Origin: Saprospiraceae bacterium
GTDB lineage: Bacteria > Bacteroidota > Bacteroidia > Chitinophagales > Saprospiraceae
NCBI GenBank assembly: GCA_020630955.1
Contig: JAHDIE010000003.1
Location: 21,558 to 85,557, forward strand
Reading direction: 5' to 3'
DNA: 64,000 nucleotides
In this document: piece by piece, positions 54,217-63,781 of the stretch
How the letters are laid out: each line of letters begins with the position of its first letter
How positions within the stretch are numbered: position 1 is the first letter of the stretch
Made by a program: the position numbers and the translations under genes
Notes under the pieces: model-generated
Databases searched by the model: none
What the model saw: the letters and a program-made list of their open reading frames with translations, nothing else
Told to the model about the DNA's origin: nothing

Positions 54217-55665
54217 ATGAAAGATGCCATTCAGATTAGCTTTACAAAAGCAATAACACCTATAGCTTTTTTCTTTCTATTGCTTATTTATGGTCTATTT
54301 ATTCATCCGGTTTGGGTTGGAGGAGAAATGCTTCCTCTCGAAATATTGGTCCTTCTTGCCATTAGCTTTGGATCTGTATATATACTTTATATGGGTTACG
54401 ACTGGAATACGATTCAAAAGCACATAGTAAGGAAAGTATCAGAATCCTTGCCTGTTATTTTTATTCTCTTTGCCATTGGGGTTTTGATTGGAAGTTGGAT
54501 GGTATCAGGTACGATTCCTATGATGATCTATTATGGAATATCGATAATAAGCCCTGATTGGATATATATTTTTAGCTTTATTATTTGTATCATATTCTCA
54601 TTGTTAACAGGGACCTCTTGGGGGTCGGCAGGAACGATCGGTGTTGTTATGTTGGGAATTACTCAAGTTTTTGGAGCCAACATTGCAATTACTGCTGGCG
54701 CTGTTGTTGGAGGTTCTTTTTTTGGAGACAAGTTATCCCCGTTATCAGATACTACAAATATTGCTTCATTAGCAACCGGAGTACCATTGTATCAACATAT
54801 TTATTCAATGTTGTTCACAACTGGACCTGCAGCCATTTTAGCAGCTTTAATATATATCTATCTTTCACCAAGTATGGGAGGCGATGTAACGCAAGGTGGT
54901 GTCGAAAATTTTGTTTTAATTAATGATACCTTAAGAGATTTAAGCAGCATTTTTAATTTTAATTTAGTCTTGCTTCTTCCCATGTTAATTGTCATTTATG
55001 GTACAATAAAAAAGAAATCTATTTTCCTGACATTACTCAATTCTTCTTGGGTAGCAATGCTTCTAGCATTTATTTTTCAAGACTTTAGTCTTACAGATGT
55101 GTTTGTAGCATTTAAGTCTGGATTTAATACTTCAATGGCTTCTGTTTCAATATCTGATGATTCACCGGTTTTAGCGATTCTAAATAGAGGAGGTTTGTAT
55201 AATTTGATTGAAGGGATTGTTGTATCCCTTCTTGTTTTTACTTTTATTGGAGTTCTTGATGTGATCAATGCAATAGAGATAAGCATTCAATCGATTATGC
55301 AGAAAATCAAAAAACGTTATCAGCTCATTGCAGCAGCATTAACATCAACATGGATAACCAACCTTACAACTTCAAATCAGTATGCCACGAGTTTTATTAT
55401 TGGAACTGCCTTTGGAAAAAAGTTTGATGAGTTAGGAGTAAATAGAAAAGTGTTAAGCAGATCCATTGAGGATGCAGGAACAATGATGGAGAACTTAATG
55501 CCTTGGACGCCCACAGGTATATTTATGGCAGCAACTTTAGGCGTTGCTCCTTTTGAATACGCTCCATATCAGTTTTTATCACTCATTAATATTGTCATTG
55601 CATATTTCTTTGCCTTTACTGGCATTGCATGTTTTTACAATGTAAGAAATAAAGAAAATGGATAA
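54217..55665 (+). CDS. NhaC-family Na+/H+ (or organic anion) antiporter
   Basis: A 482-residue inner-membrane protein with about 11 hydrophobic helices. It has the NhaC family segments LLTGTSWGSAGTIGVVM, GAVVGGSFFGDKLSPLSDTTNIAS and, in the second half, LTTSNQYATSFIIG and EDAGTMMENLMPWTPTG. NhaC proteins include Na+/H+ antiporters and malate-lactate exchangers, so the substrate cannot be fixed. The stop overlaps the start of the MetC-like gene by 8 bp, a tight translational link. The transporter may therefore handle a product or substrate of that enzyme rather than simply sodium. Confidence 0.9.
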   Translation: MKDAIQISFTKAITPIAFFFLLLIYGLFIHPVWVGGEMLPLEILVLLAISFGSVYILYMGYDWNTIQKHIVRKVSESLPVIFILFAIGVLIGSWMVSGTIPMMIYYGISIISPDWIYIFSFIICIIFSLLTGTSWGSAGTIGVVMLGITQVFGANIAITAGAVVGGSFFGDKLSPLSDTTNIASLATGVPLYQHIYSMLFTTGPAAILAALIYIYLSPSMGGDVTQGGVENFVLINDTLRDLSSIFNFNLVLLLPMLIVIYGTIKKKSIFLTLLNSSWVAMLLAFIFQDFSLTDVFVAFKSGFNTSMASVSISDDSPVLAILNRGGLYNLIEGIVVSLLVFTFIGVLDVINAIEISIQSIMQKIKKRYQLIAAALTSTWITNLTTSNQYATSFIIGTAFGKKFDELGVNRKVLSRSIEDAGTMMENLMPWTPTGIFMAATLGVAPFEYAPYQFLSLINIVIAYFFAFTGIACFYNVRNKENG

Positions 55666-56851
55666 AAAGAAATTTGGTCCGCGGACATTACTTTGCCATG
55701 ATGATAAAGAATACTTGTATAATAAAGGGGCAATTGTTCCACCTCTTTTTCAGAATTCTTTATTTGCTTTTGAGGATTGGGGGTCCATTGATCAAGCTTT
55801 TGAGAATCCTAATGAATCATACATCTACAGCAGGTTGCATAACCCAACTTCTCGTATTGCCGAAAAAAAAATAGCGGCAATAGCAGGTGCAGAAGATGCA
55901 AAATTAACAGCTAGTGGGATGGGGGCAATATCTGCTGCTATTTTGCATTTTGTTGGGCAAGGAGATCATATCGTTACGGTTAAAGATGTGTATGCTCCGA
56001 CAAGTACTTTTATCAATACCTTCTTAAAAGAAAAATGTGGAATAACTTGCAGCTTTGTAGATGGTACAACTGTGGAGTCCTTCAAGGAGGCAATTAACCA
56101 AAATACAAAACTCATTTATTTAGAAAGCCCGGCTTCTATCACAATGAATTTACAAGATATAATGGGTGTAGTGAAGTTGGCGAAATCTAAAGGTATAAAA
56201 ACGGTAATTGACAATACTTGGGCGACACCTTTGTTTCAAAAATGTATTGGAATGGGAGTAGATATTGAAGTTCATTCTGTTTCAAAATATTTGTCTGGTC
56301 ATAGTGATTTAGTAGCTGGAGTCATTATTGGTAATAAAAAAGACCTTGACGAAATTTTATTGAAAGAGCACGCTCTCCTTGGACCTAAAATGGCCCCTTT
56401 TGAATCCTGGTTATTGCTTAGAAGTTTAAGAACTTTTCCTCTTAGAATGAGAGCGCATCAAGAAGGAGGAATTCAACTTGCACAGTTTTTGGAATCACAT
56501 AAAAATGTAAGAAAGGTATTATATCCTGGACTTGAATCTTTTCCGCAATATCAACTTGGAAAAAACCAAATGTTAGGATATGGAAGCTTAATTAGCTTTG
56601 AATTAAATACAGATGATTTGTCAAAAATTAAAAACTTCATTGAGAAATTATCGTTATTTCATCTTGGTGTCAGTTGGGGAGGACATGAATCCCTAGTCTA
56701 TGCTCCAGTAATTAGTTATGCCAAGGAGTTGCCTCCTGATAGGTTTGAAGCAATGGGAATCGTTCCTGGTTTAATTAGGATATCCGTGGGTCTAGAAGAT
56801 CCAAAAGACCTTATTAATGATCTTAATATGGCTTTGAATTGTGTAAGCTAG
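55658..56851 (+). CDS. MetC-like PLP-dependent transsulfuration enzyme
   Basis: A 397-residue Cys/Met-metabolism PLP enzyme of normal length. Phosphate-binding YSRLHNPT (Y57, R59), TASGMGAISAAI, the strand with D185 (VIDNTWATP) and the PLP lysine K210 in SVSKYLSGHSD are all present. The LESPASITM segment and VYAPT (112-115) resemble cystathionine beta-lyase (MetC). Methionine gamma-lyase carries a key Cys where this protein has Pro. I therefore favour a C-S beta-lyase, with cystathionine gamma-synthase or methionine gamma-lyase as alternatives. It overlaps the NhaC gene by 8 bp and ends 83 bp before the HTCS gene. Confidence 0.9.
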   Translation: MDKKKFGPRTLLCHDDKEYLYNKGAIVPPLFQNSLFAFEDWGSIDQAFENPNESYIYSRLHNPTSRIAEKKIAAIAGAEDAKLTASGMGAISAAILHFVGQGDHIVTVKDVYAPTSTFINTFLKEKCGITCSFVDGTTVESFKEAINQNTKLIYLESPASITMNLQDIMGVVKLAKSKGIKTVIDNTWATPLFQKCIGMGVDIEVHSVSKYLSGHSDLVAGVIIGNKKDLDEILLKEHALLGPKMAPFESWLLLRSLRTFPLRMRAHQEGGIQLAQFLESHKNVRKVLYPGLESFPQYQLGKNQMLGYGSLISFELNTDDLSKIKNFIEKLSLFHLGVSWGGHESLVYAPVISYAKELPPDRFEAMGIVPGLIRISVGLEDPKDLINDLNMALNCVS

Positions 56852-56934
56852 TATGTATTGGCAATAATTTACAATTAAACTAGTAACTTAAAGCGTCTTA
56901 AAATAATGCAATAACATTGCAATAATCAATTTCC

Positions 56935-59900
56935 ATGACTGTGAAATCAATTATTCAGTCTTTAATCATTTTTCAATTGTGGACTACCATATTATATGGT
57001 CAGCTTCAATTCAGAAATCTCCAAACACAGGATGGATTATCTCAAAGCAGTGTAGTCGCAATTGAACAAGATCAATTGGGTAATCTCTGGTTTGCTACAC
57101 AAGATGGCTTAAATAAATATTATGGAGAATTTGAAATATTTGAACATCAGTTTGATGATATAACAAGAAAGTCTCATCATACTCTAGGTAAATTATTTGT
57201 TGACCATTTGGATAGAGTTTGGATGATTGAAAAATTTGGTAATCTAAGTTTCAAAGAAGGAAGTCAGGTAGTAAATGTTCCTGAATTTGGCAAAGTTGCA
57301 GAAATAACCCAAGATAAGGATCATAACTATTGGCTTGTTTCTAGAAAAAATATAATCTATAAAACAGACATAAACCTGAATCTTATTGATTCAATAAAAT
57401 TAAATTGTCAGGCGGTTTATGATCTTCAAAAACATCCTAATAATGGTGTCTTAATAGCAAATGATCAGGGATTGATTCAATTAACTGATAATTTACAACA
57501 AGTTGTCATTTACAATGGTCAATCGGTTTCTGACATTCAAGTTAAAAATGATCGTATTTATTTCTCTCTATTTAGTAATGTAGTATTTGTGAAAACAAGA
57601 GAAAGTCAACAGGCAACTAGATTAAATATTGGGCTTGATCAAGAAGTAGTTATTTACTCAATCTTGCTAGATAGCAAAGATAAATTATGGATAGGAAGCT
57701 ATGGAAATGGCTTGTATGTTTATGATATGATTACAGAAGATGTTGCTAACTATGTACCCATAAAAACAAATCCGTACTCATTCAGCTATCATGATGTATT
57801 AGATATTTTTGAGGATGAGTTGGGTACGATTTGGATTGGAACGGATGGTGGAGGTATCTGTTTTTATGATCAGTATTTGCAAAAATTTCATTTGGCAAGT
57901 AATATCACTTTACCTGAAAAAATAAATGTAGATGTTGTGAGGGCGATTTATAGTGATGAAAAATTTATGTCCTTGGGTATTTCTGGTAAAGGCTTAACCA
58001 GATTTGATAAAGTTAATAACCATTGGAAATCATATAACAAAAGTGATGGACTTTTTAGTGATAGGATCATGGCTTTGGAAGGTGACGGGCAAGGGGGGCT
58101 TTGGCTTGGAAGTCAGTTCGACGGTTTAGCTCATCTTAAGTTTGATAACGAGATAATTCGTTCACATGAGAATTATCTTGATTCAATGACAATTTGGAAC
58201 ATTTTAAAAGGTAAAACACCAAACTTATATCTTGGAACTCAAAGTAATGGCTTAATAACATTCAATACTGAAAACCACAACTACTTTACAAGTTATCCAA
58301 ATAAGGAGTATAGGAATGATTTCAGTATTAGGTCCTTAACTTGGTTGGATGAAGAAAGAATTATGGTTGGAACAGATGAAAATGGTGTTTATGAATACCA
58401 CGTTTCTCAAAAGCTTTGGAAGATAATAGGTAAGGGTATACTTCCAAAAAAAATTAAACACGTTTTTGTTTTTGGAAATAGATTATTTGTTTCAAGCAAC
58501 GGATATGGATTGTATATCTGGGATTTAGAAAATAACTCTTTGGTTGCCCACTATGATAATAAAAATGGTCTTCCAAATAATGTAATTTATGGTGCATTAA
58601 CAGTTGATGGTAAAGAGGTTTGGGTATCATCTAATCGAGGACTGAGTAGAATTGATATCTCTGATTTTGATCAAACGAAAATTAAAAACTATGGAATAAG
58701 CATGGGCCTTCAGTCATTAGAGTTTAATACAGGTGCTCATTTTTTAGACTATAGCGGACATATGTTTTTTGGTGGAATTAATGGGGTTAATTGGTTTCAT
58801 CCGCAACATTTGAACTCCAACCCTTACCCTCCTAAAACCAATCTTTTATCAATAGCTGTAAAGGATGATGTTTTCCAAGCAAGCGAAAATGTTCTTGAGC
58901 TTCCTTTTGATAAAAATTCAATCAATTTTCATGTTAGCTGTATGGCACATACCTTACCGGAGGAGGCGGAATTTATCTATCGATTAAAAGGATTTGATGA
59001 AGCTTGGAAATATTCAAAAGAATCCAGATTTGAATACATGAATATACCACCTGGAAACTATGTTTTTGAATGCAAATCTCGAAATTACGATGGGGTAGAA
59101 TCTATTCATCTACTCCGACAAAAGATAAACATTAATCAAGCTTGGTATTTAAGCAATTGGTTTAAATTAATGATTGGTTCCATTTTGTTTTTCATTTTAT
59201 GGAAGATTCGAAATTCTGAAATGAAAGCTTTAAGGCTAAAAAATGAAAAGGAATTGGAAAAAGAACGTAATGAGCGATTGAAAGAAGTAGGAGAGGTAAG
59301 GAAAAAGTTCTTTACAAACATCTCTCATGAAATACGGACACCGTTGACAATTATTAATGGATTGGTAGATAAGATCAATGGTAACAATGAAATAAAGTCT
59401 ATTCTAAAGAGAAATTCAACTAGTCTACTTGAATTGCTCGAGCAACTATTAAAGGTAAATAAATTGGAATCAGCAAATCTTGTTGTTCATGAAGAAAAGA
59501 TAGAGTTAATAAGTTTTCTCAGAGTAATTACGGAAGGATTTGCCTCTTTAGCCAATGATAAAAATATTAGCCTAAATTTTTATTCAGCATTGGATCAAAA
59601 ATTAATGATTATCGATAAATCCAAATTGAAACATATTGTTGAAAACCTTTTGAATAACGCAATAAAGTATACTTTAGACTATGGTAAAGTAATTTTAGTA
59701 GCAAATATTGAAAAGAATGAAGTAATTATTGACATTCAAGATTCAGGAATCGGAATAGACAAAGAAGATCAAAAGAAAATATTTAACAGGTATTATCAAA
59801 TAAAAAAATCTGCGAATAGTGATCAATATAAGGGAGGTATTGGGGTAGGCTTGTCAATTGTAAAAGATTTGATATCAGCAATGTCAGGAAGCATCAATTT

Positions 59901-60750
59901 AACATCAAGATTGGGTTTAGGGTCAAAATTTACAATTACTGTACCTTTTAAAAGTGTAAATCAGGATAGAGATTCAAAAGAAAATTTGGCTATTGATGAT
60001 TCAGAGAATAAAGCCTCCATATTGCTTGTAGATGATAATAAAGATTTGGTTTTTTACTATGAAAAAATATTAAGTAATAACTATCATACATTAAAGGCAT
60101 TTGACGGTAGTATGGGAATTGAAATTGCTGAAAAAATAATACCTGATCTTATTTTAACAGATTTAATGATGCCTAATACAGATGGGATAGCCTTGGTAAA
60201 AAAATTAAAATCAAATAAAAATACAGATCACATCCCTATTATCGTACTTTCTGCAAAAACCAATAAAGAATCAAAACTTAAAAGTCTGGCAGCAGGTGCA
60301 AATGCAATTATGCACAAACCTTTTGACGAAGAAGAATTGTTGGTCCGTATTGAAGGTCTGCTTAATCAACGTCATAATCAACACAAAGAATTTCAGCTGA
60401 CCTTCAAGATTGAAAACCCTAAACAAAATTCATTTATTGAATCTGTTGGAAATATTATTGAAGAAAATATCAGCAATCCTGAATTCAGTATTCAAAATAT
60501 TTGTGATAAAGTGCATTTGGAGCGTAGTCAACTTTATAGAAAGGTAAAAGCAATTACAGGGTTTTCACCCAATGAATTGATTACTAAGAAAAGAATGGAA
60601 AAGGCAAAAGAATTATTGTCTTCAAATAATATTTCATCCATAAAAGAGGTAGCGATAGAAGTAGGGTATTTTGACATTAGCTATTTTTCTCGTGTTTTCA
60701 AAAAGCACAACCAACAAACCCCAAAACAGTTTCGTGATTCGTTGATGTAA
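56935..60750 (+). CDS. hybrid two-component sensor/regulator (HTCS)
   Basis: A 1271-residue one-protein two-component system. The signal peptide (1-22) leads into a periplasmic two-propeller sensor of Reg_prop repeats (about 25-640, e.g. DQLGNLWFATQDGLNKY, TIWIGTDGGGICFYD). A Y_Y_Y domain follows (about 665-735, FIYRLKGFDEAW), then one membrane helix (about 740-762). HisKA has H798 in FTNISHEIRTP. The ATPase has ENLLNNAIKYT, DSGIGI and GGIGVGLSIV. The receiver has ILLVDDN and phospho-acceptor D1076, and the AraC-type HTH occupies about 1175-1268. HTCS proteins sense oligosaccharides and switch on sugar loci. Neither locus in this window is adjacent, so the target is open. Confidence 0.95.
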   Translation: MTVKSIIQSLIIFQLWTTILYGQLQFRNLQTQDGLSQSSVVAIEQDQLGNLWFATQDGLNKYYGEFEIFEHQFDDITRKSHHTLGKLFVDHLDRVWMIEKFGNLSFKEGSQVVNVPEFGKVAEITQDKDHNYWLVSRKNIIYKTDINLNLIDSIKLNCQAVYDLQKHPNNGVLIANDQGLIQLTDNLQQVVIYNGQSVSDIQVKNDRIYFSLFSNVVFVKTRESQQATRLNIGLDQEVVIYSILLDSKDKLWIGSYGNGLYVYDMITEDVANYVPIKTNPYSFSYHDVLDIFEDELGTIWIGTDGGGICFYDQYLQKFHLASNITLPEKINVDVVRAIYSDEKFMSLGISGKGLTRFDKVNNHWKSYNKSDGLFSDRIMALEGDGQGGLWLGSQFDGLAHLKFDNEIIRSHENYLDSMTIWNILKGKTPNLYLGTQSNGLITFNTENHNYFTSYPNKEYRNDFSIRSLTWLDEERIMVGTDENGVYEYHVSQKLWKIIGKGILPKKIKHVFVFGNRLFVSSNGYGLYIWDLENNSLVAHYDNKNGLPNNVIYGALTVDGKEVWVSSNRGLSRIDISDFDQTKIKNYGISMGLQSLEFNTGAHFLDYSGHMFFGGINGVNWFHPQHLNSNPYPPKTNLLSIAVKDDVFQASENVLELPFDKNSINFHVSCMAHTLPEEAEFIYRLKGFDEAWKYSKESRFEYMNIPPGNYVFECKSRNYDGVESIHLLRQKININQAWYLSNWFKLMIGSILFFILWKIRNSEMKALRLKNEKELEKERNERLKEVGEVRKKFFTNISHEIRTPLTIINGLVDKINGNNEIKSILKRNSTSLLELLEQLLKVNKLESANLVVHEEKIELISFLRVITEGFASLANDKNISLNFYSALDQKLMIIDKSKLKHIVENLLNNAIKYTLDYGKVILVANIEKNEVIIDIQDSGIGIDKEDQKKIFNRYYQIKKSANSDQYKGGIGVGLSIVKDLISAMSGSINLTSRLGLGSKFTITVPFKSVNQDRDSKENLAIDDSENKASILLVDDNKDLVFYYEKILSNNYHTLKAFDGSMGIEIAEKIIPDLILTDLMMPNTDGIALVKKLKSNKNTDHIPIIVLSAKTNKESKLKSLAAGANAIMHKPFDEEELLVRIEGLLNQRHNQHKEFQLTFKIENPKQNSFIESVGNIIEENISNPEFSIQNICDKVHLERSQLYRKVKAITGFSPNELITKKRMEKAKELLSSNNISSIKEVAIEVGYFDISYFSRVFKKHNQQTPKQFRDSLM

Positions 60751-60829
60751 TTTAGGCATTACTTTACTTCATTCAGTTTTTTCAAAATCAGCTAAACATC
60801 TAGTAGAAAAACATTAGTAATTATAATGA

Positions 60830-60925
60830 ATGTACCTAAACGCCTCTATAGTCCTATTGTTTGCATTATTTATCCTGTTTGGAATTAGTATTATGATCTA
60901 TCTTGCTTTTACAATATTAAAATAA
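60830..60925 (+). CDS. candidate 31-residue single-helix membrane peptide
   Basis: ATG at 60830 opens a 31-codon frame. The peptide begins MYLNASIVLLFALFIL, continues with GISIMIYLAF and ends TILK: one long hydrophobic helix with a Lys end, as in small membrane regulators or small subunits of membrane complexes. It lies 79 bp after the HTCS gene and 32 bp before a strong terminator, which is where a real last gene of a transcript would be. No family recognised and the ribosome site is weak, so it stays a candidate. Confidence 0.45.
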   Translation: MYLNASIVLLFALFILFGISIMIYLAFTILK

Positions 60926-60956
60926 GGAAGCGATTTAATATTGGATAGAACAACTT

Positions 60957-60998
60957 AATACAGCTGAGAAATTTTTTTTCTCAGCTGTATTGTTTTTT
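60957..60998 (+). terminator. strong rho-independent terminator
   Basis: A 15-bp perfect stem (AATACAGCTGAGAAA with its complement, loop of five T) followed by GTTTTTT. It ends the HTCS transcript and the small peptide frame. Confidence 0.9.
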
Positions 60999-61167
60999 AA
61001 GTTTAAATTATCAATCTGACAGTTTTGGATTTATAGTTTTCCCGTTTATTCGTTGAAAAATGAGAAAATATGGCCTTGAGGACGACAATTAAGGAATTGT
61101 GCAACATTAATCCTTTCAATTACATCAATTGTGCAATCATTTTTGTTCGATTTATAGCAATTTGGAT

Positions 61168-61303
61168 AAAATGATTAATTTATCAAGTTGGTGAATTTAA
61201 TCATTTTGACGATCGCTAGCCAATAACCTTGCATAGCCCTGCAAGCGATTTTTAAACAACTTCAATACGACCCAAAGCAATTAGCTTTCGGTCGTGTTTT
61301 TTT
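61168..61303 (+). ncRNA. candidate structured small RNA between convergent genes
   Basis: Three hairpins in 136 bp. The first has an 11-bp stem AAAATGATTAA / TTAATCATTTT (61168-61207). The second is CTTGCA-tagccc-TGCAAG (61228-61245), with outer ATCGC/GCGAT pairing. The third is a final terminator at 61267-61303. There is no protein frame. The previous transcript already ends at 60998, so a second plus-strand terminator here implies another plus-strand transcript. An exact promoter box was not found (nearest is CATTTTTG around 61138), and no RNA family is recognised. Confidence 0.4.
61267..61303 (+). terminator. second rho-independent terminator, no gene before it
   Basis: ACGACCcAAAGC pairs with GCTTTcGGTCGT (12-bp stem with one mismatch, loop AATTA), followed by G and seven T residues. 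The T-tract is only on the plus strand, so it does not serve the minus-strand SulP gene ending at 61400. Confidence 0.8.
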
Positions 61304-61399
61304 AATTAAGAATTGTTAATAGCTTTCAAAAGAATTAAAGACCAAGTTTTAAGCATTATAATTTCCTAATCTTGATTATTGTGTCTCAGTATTGACGCT

Positions 61400-63013
61400 T
61401 TATATTTCTTTATCCATTCGGTCTGTTGCCACAAAATACCTGGGATCATCTATATTGATTCTGATGTATTCCTTCCACTTTGGGTTCGCTTTAATAAGTA
61501 ATTTTTTGCATTCTGGACTTAGGTGTACCAATTCAATTTGTCTTCCTGAGTCTATGTACTTGTTGGCTAGATTCCTAAGAGCTTCAAGACCAGAATGATC
61601 GCTTACTTTCGATTCTATAAAATCCAATTCAATCTTTTGGGGATCATTCTTAATATCAAACTTTGCATTAAAGTTTTGAACTGAACCAAAGAAAAGCGGA
61701 CCCCATATTTCGTAAACCTTAGTGCCATCTTCTTTCATTTTTTTTCTTGCCCGAATCATTGTTGCATTATTCCATGCAAAAACTAAAGCTGACATGACCA
61801 CACCAGCGATAACTGCAATTGCCAAATCCTGCCAAACTGTAATAAGTGATACAGCAATAAGAACAAAAGCATCTGATTTTGGAATTTTATTGATAATTCT
61901 GAAACTACTCCATGCGAAAGTTCCAATGACAACCATAAACATAACACCTACTAAAGCTGCAATTGGAATTTGTTCAATTAAACTTGACCCAAAAAGAACA
62001 AAGCTTAAAAGCATTAGAGCTGCAACAATTCCAGAAAGTCTTCCTCTACCTCCTGATTCTACATTGATTATTGATTGACCAATCATAGCGCATCCACCCA
62101 TTCCACCAAACATACCACTAAGTATGTTCCCCATGCCTTGCGCAACACATTCTCTGTTTCCACTTCCTCTTGTATCTGTAAGTTCATCAATTAAATTCAA
62201 TGTCATCAAGGATTCTATTAAACCTATAGCAGCAAGCAAGAATGCTGTGGTTATGATCATTTTCCAATGGGGTCCAATAGTACCTATCATTTCAAATAGT
62301 TGAAATTGAAGTGTAGGAAGCCCACCATTTAATCCAGTCCCACCTCCATCTTTGATGAATGAACCCACTGTGCTTACATCCATATTGCCTAAAATGGTTA
62401 CAGCGGCAACAACTATAATGGCTACTAAGGCAGATGGGATTTTTGTGGTGAGTTTAGGGAGTAAATACATAATTGCCATAGTAAGTGCAACCAAAGAAAG
62501 CATTGTATATAATTCGGTTCCTTGTAACCATGATGTCCTTCCATCAATAGTTTCTTTGAACATTCCTAATTGAGATATAAAAATCACTATAGCTAAGCCA
62601 TTTACAAAACCCATCATTACTGGATGAGGAATTAGTCTAACAAATTTGCCTAAGCGAAAGACACCTCCCATGATTTGGATAATTCCAACAATCAATAAAG
62701 TAATCAATAGCCATTGTAATCCTAGATTTGGAATTACTGTATCCAAAGTTTCACCGACAATATTTCCTTCTTGAACTAAATGCACCATCACCACTGCCAT
62801 CGCTCCAGTAGCTCCTGAAATCATTCCAGGTCTACCTCCAAAAATCGCTGTTATAATACCCATGATAAACGCACCGTAAAGTCCTACAAGTGGATCTAAG
62901 CCTGCAACAAATGCAAATGCTACTGCTTCTGGGACTAGAGCCAATGCCACAGTTAATCCTGATAAAATATCACTCTTAGGGTTTGTACTTAAATTCTTTA
63001 TGTATGCTGTCAT
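61400..63013 (-). CDS. SulP-family inorganic anion transporter with STAS domain
   Basis: A 537-residue inner-membrane transporter. I choose the ATG at 63013; the longer TTG frame from 63064 would start upstream of a likely -7 box. The membrane part opens with the SulP signature GLTVALALVPEAVAFAFVAGLDPLVGLYGAFIMG and includes FGGRPGMISGATGAMA, PHPVMMGFVNGLAIVIF, and ECVAQGMGNILSGMFGGMGGCAMIGQS. A STAS domain occupies about residues 425-525, with DFIESKVSDHSGLEAL. Family members carry sulfate, bicarbonate or other anions, often coupled to sodium or protons. The substrate cannot be assigned. Monocistronic, convergent with the HTCS unit. Confidence 0.94.
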   Translation of the reverse strand: MTAYIKNLSTNPKSDILSGLTVALALVPEAVAFAFVAGLDPLVGLYGAFIMGIITAIFGGRPGMISGATGAMAVVMVHLVQEGNIVGETLDTVIPNLGLQWLLITLLIVGIIQIMGGVFRLGKFVRLIPHPVMMGFVNGLAIVIFISQLGMFKETIDGRTSWLQGTELYTMLSLVALTMAIMYLLPKLTTKIPSALVAIIVVAAVTILGNMDVSTVGSFIKDGGGTGLNGGLPTLQFQLFEMIGTIGPHWKMIITTAFLLAAIGLIESLMTLNLIDELTDTRGSGNRECVAQGMGNILSGMFGGMGGCAMIGQSIINVESGGRGRLSGIVAALMLLSFVLFGSSLIEQIPIAALVGVMFMVVIGTFAWSSFRIINKIPKSDAFVLIAVSLITVWQDLAIAVIAGVVMSALVFAWNNATMIRARKKMKEDGTKVYEIWGPLFFGSVQNFNAKFDIKNDPQKIELDFIESKVSDHSGLEALRNLANKYIDSGRQIELVHLSPECKKLLIKANPKWKEYIRINIDDPRYFVATDRMDKEI

Positions 63014-63037
63014 CTTCTTGATTTCTGAATAAGTCGG

Positions 63038-63045
63038 CGAAGGTA
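63038..63045 (-). promoter_or_regulatory. possible -7 box TACCTTCG of the SulP gene
   Basis: One base off TAnnTTTG, about 25 bases before the ATG at 63013. It supports that start over the TTG at 63064. Confidence 0.4.
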
Positions 63046-63374
63046 GGACTTTATTCAGTCTCAAAAAGATATTTACATAATGATTTAATTTAATATGTTT
63101 GTCCTTACTACCACACTTAATAGCATACTAGAACTAGTTTTTCGAATTTTGAATGGTTAATTGTTTAGAGTGCAATAGTTCATTGTGTTGATATGGTAAT
63201 TTTCAGAACGGAAAGAAATATTTTCTTAATCTAAATAGTTGAATACTTGTCGTTTTTTTAACAGGCGATAGGATTCAATCTAAATAAGGAATAACTGTTA
63301 TCATTAAATTTTGCGCTCATAGAAATTATAAATCTTAGAAATAACCAATAGAGCTATGTAAAGTGTTGAGCAGC
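63046..63374. other. 329-bp intergenic region, nothing recognised
   Basis: AT-rich DNA between the SulP promoter area and the stop of the 2TM gene. I see no frame, hairpin or repeat that stands out. Confidence 0.6.
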
Positions 63375-63749
63375 TTAAACAAAATCTTCATCTCTATACT
63401 CTTTCTCCAATTGGTTAAGTCTTAATATTTCTTCATCTCTAAGTAATTTATTCTTTTGTTTCAATTCTTTGAGTTTCATGTACTCAATTTCTAATTTGTC
63501 TTCTTCCCAATTTTGTAATTTATCTTGAATTTTAGAAAACTTGAACACGATCAGATAATGGATAAATACAGATAAGCCAAAAATTCCTACGGGAATAAAA
63601 ACCCAACTATTAGCTCCAGGGGCAATTATAAAGGTTAATGTAAGCAGCAAAATTGAAAAAATAGACATAATCAATGTGTGCTTATAAAACTTCTTTTTAC
63701 GTTTTACTCTTGAGGTGGCTTTTCGATATAAAATTATGTCATCAATCAT
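63375..63749 (-). CDS. 2TM-domain protein with charged coiled-coil tail
   Basis: A 124-residue protein of the small Bacteroidota 2TM type. A basic N-terminus (ATSRVKRKKKFYKH) leads to two membrane helices (about 27-44 and 51-69, with IHYLIVF between them and the tail). A highly charged, probably coiled-coil C-terminus follows: WEEDKLEIEYMKLKELKQK ... EKEYRDEDFV. Function unknown. In other Bacteroidota this domain occurs beside LytTR-type regulators, as I recall. The next gene upstream on this strand is a paralog 32 bp away, so the two arose by tandem duplication and are probably co-transcribed. Confidence 0.8.
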   Translation of the reverse strand: MIDDIILYRKATSRVKRKKKFYKHTLIMSIFSILLLTLTFIIAPGANSWVFIPVGIFGLSVFIHYLIVFKFSKIQDKLQNWEEDKLEIEYMKLKELKQKNKLLRDEEILRLNQLEKEYRDEDFV

Positions 63750-63781
63750 TTGAAATGATTAACAATGTGTTATATAATCTT

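Noticed and set aside
63014-63064. TTG start extending the SulP protein
   Set aside because: The extension lies upstream of or over a likely -7 box, and family proteins start near the ATG at 63013.
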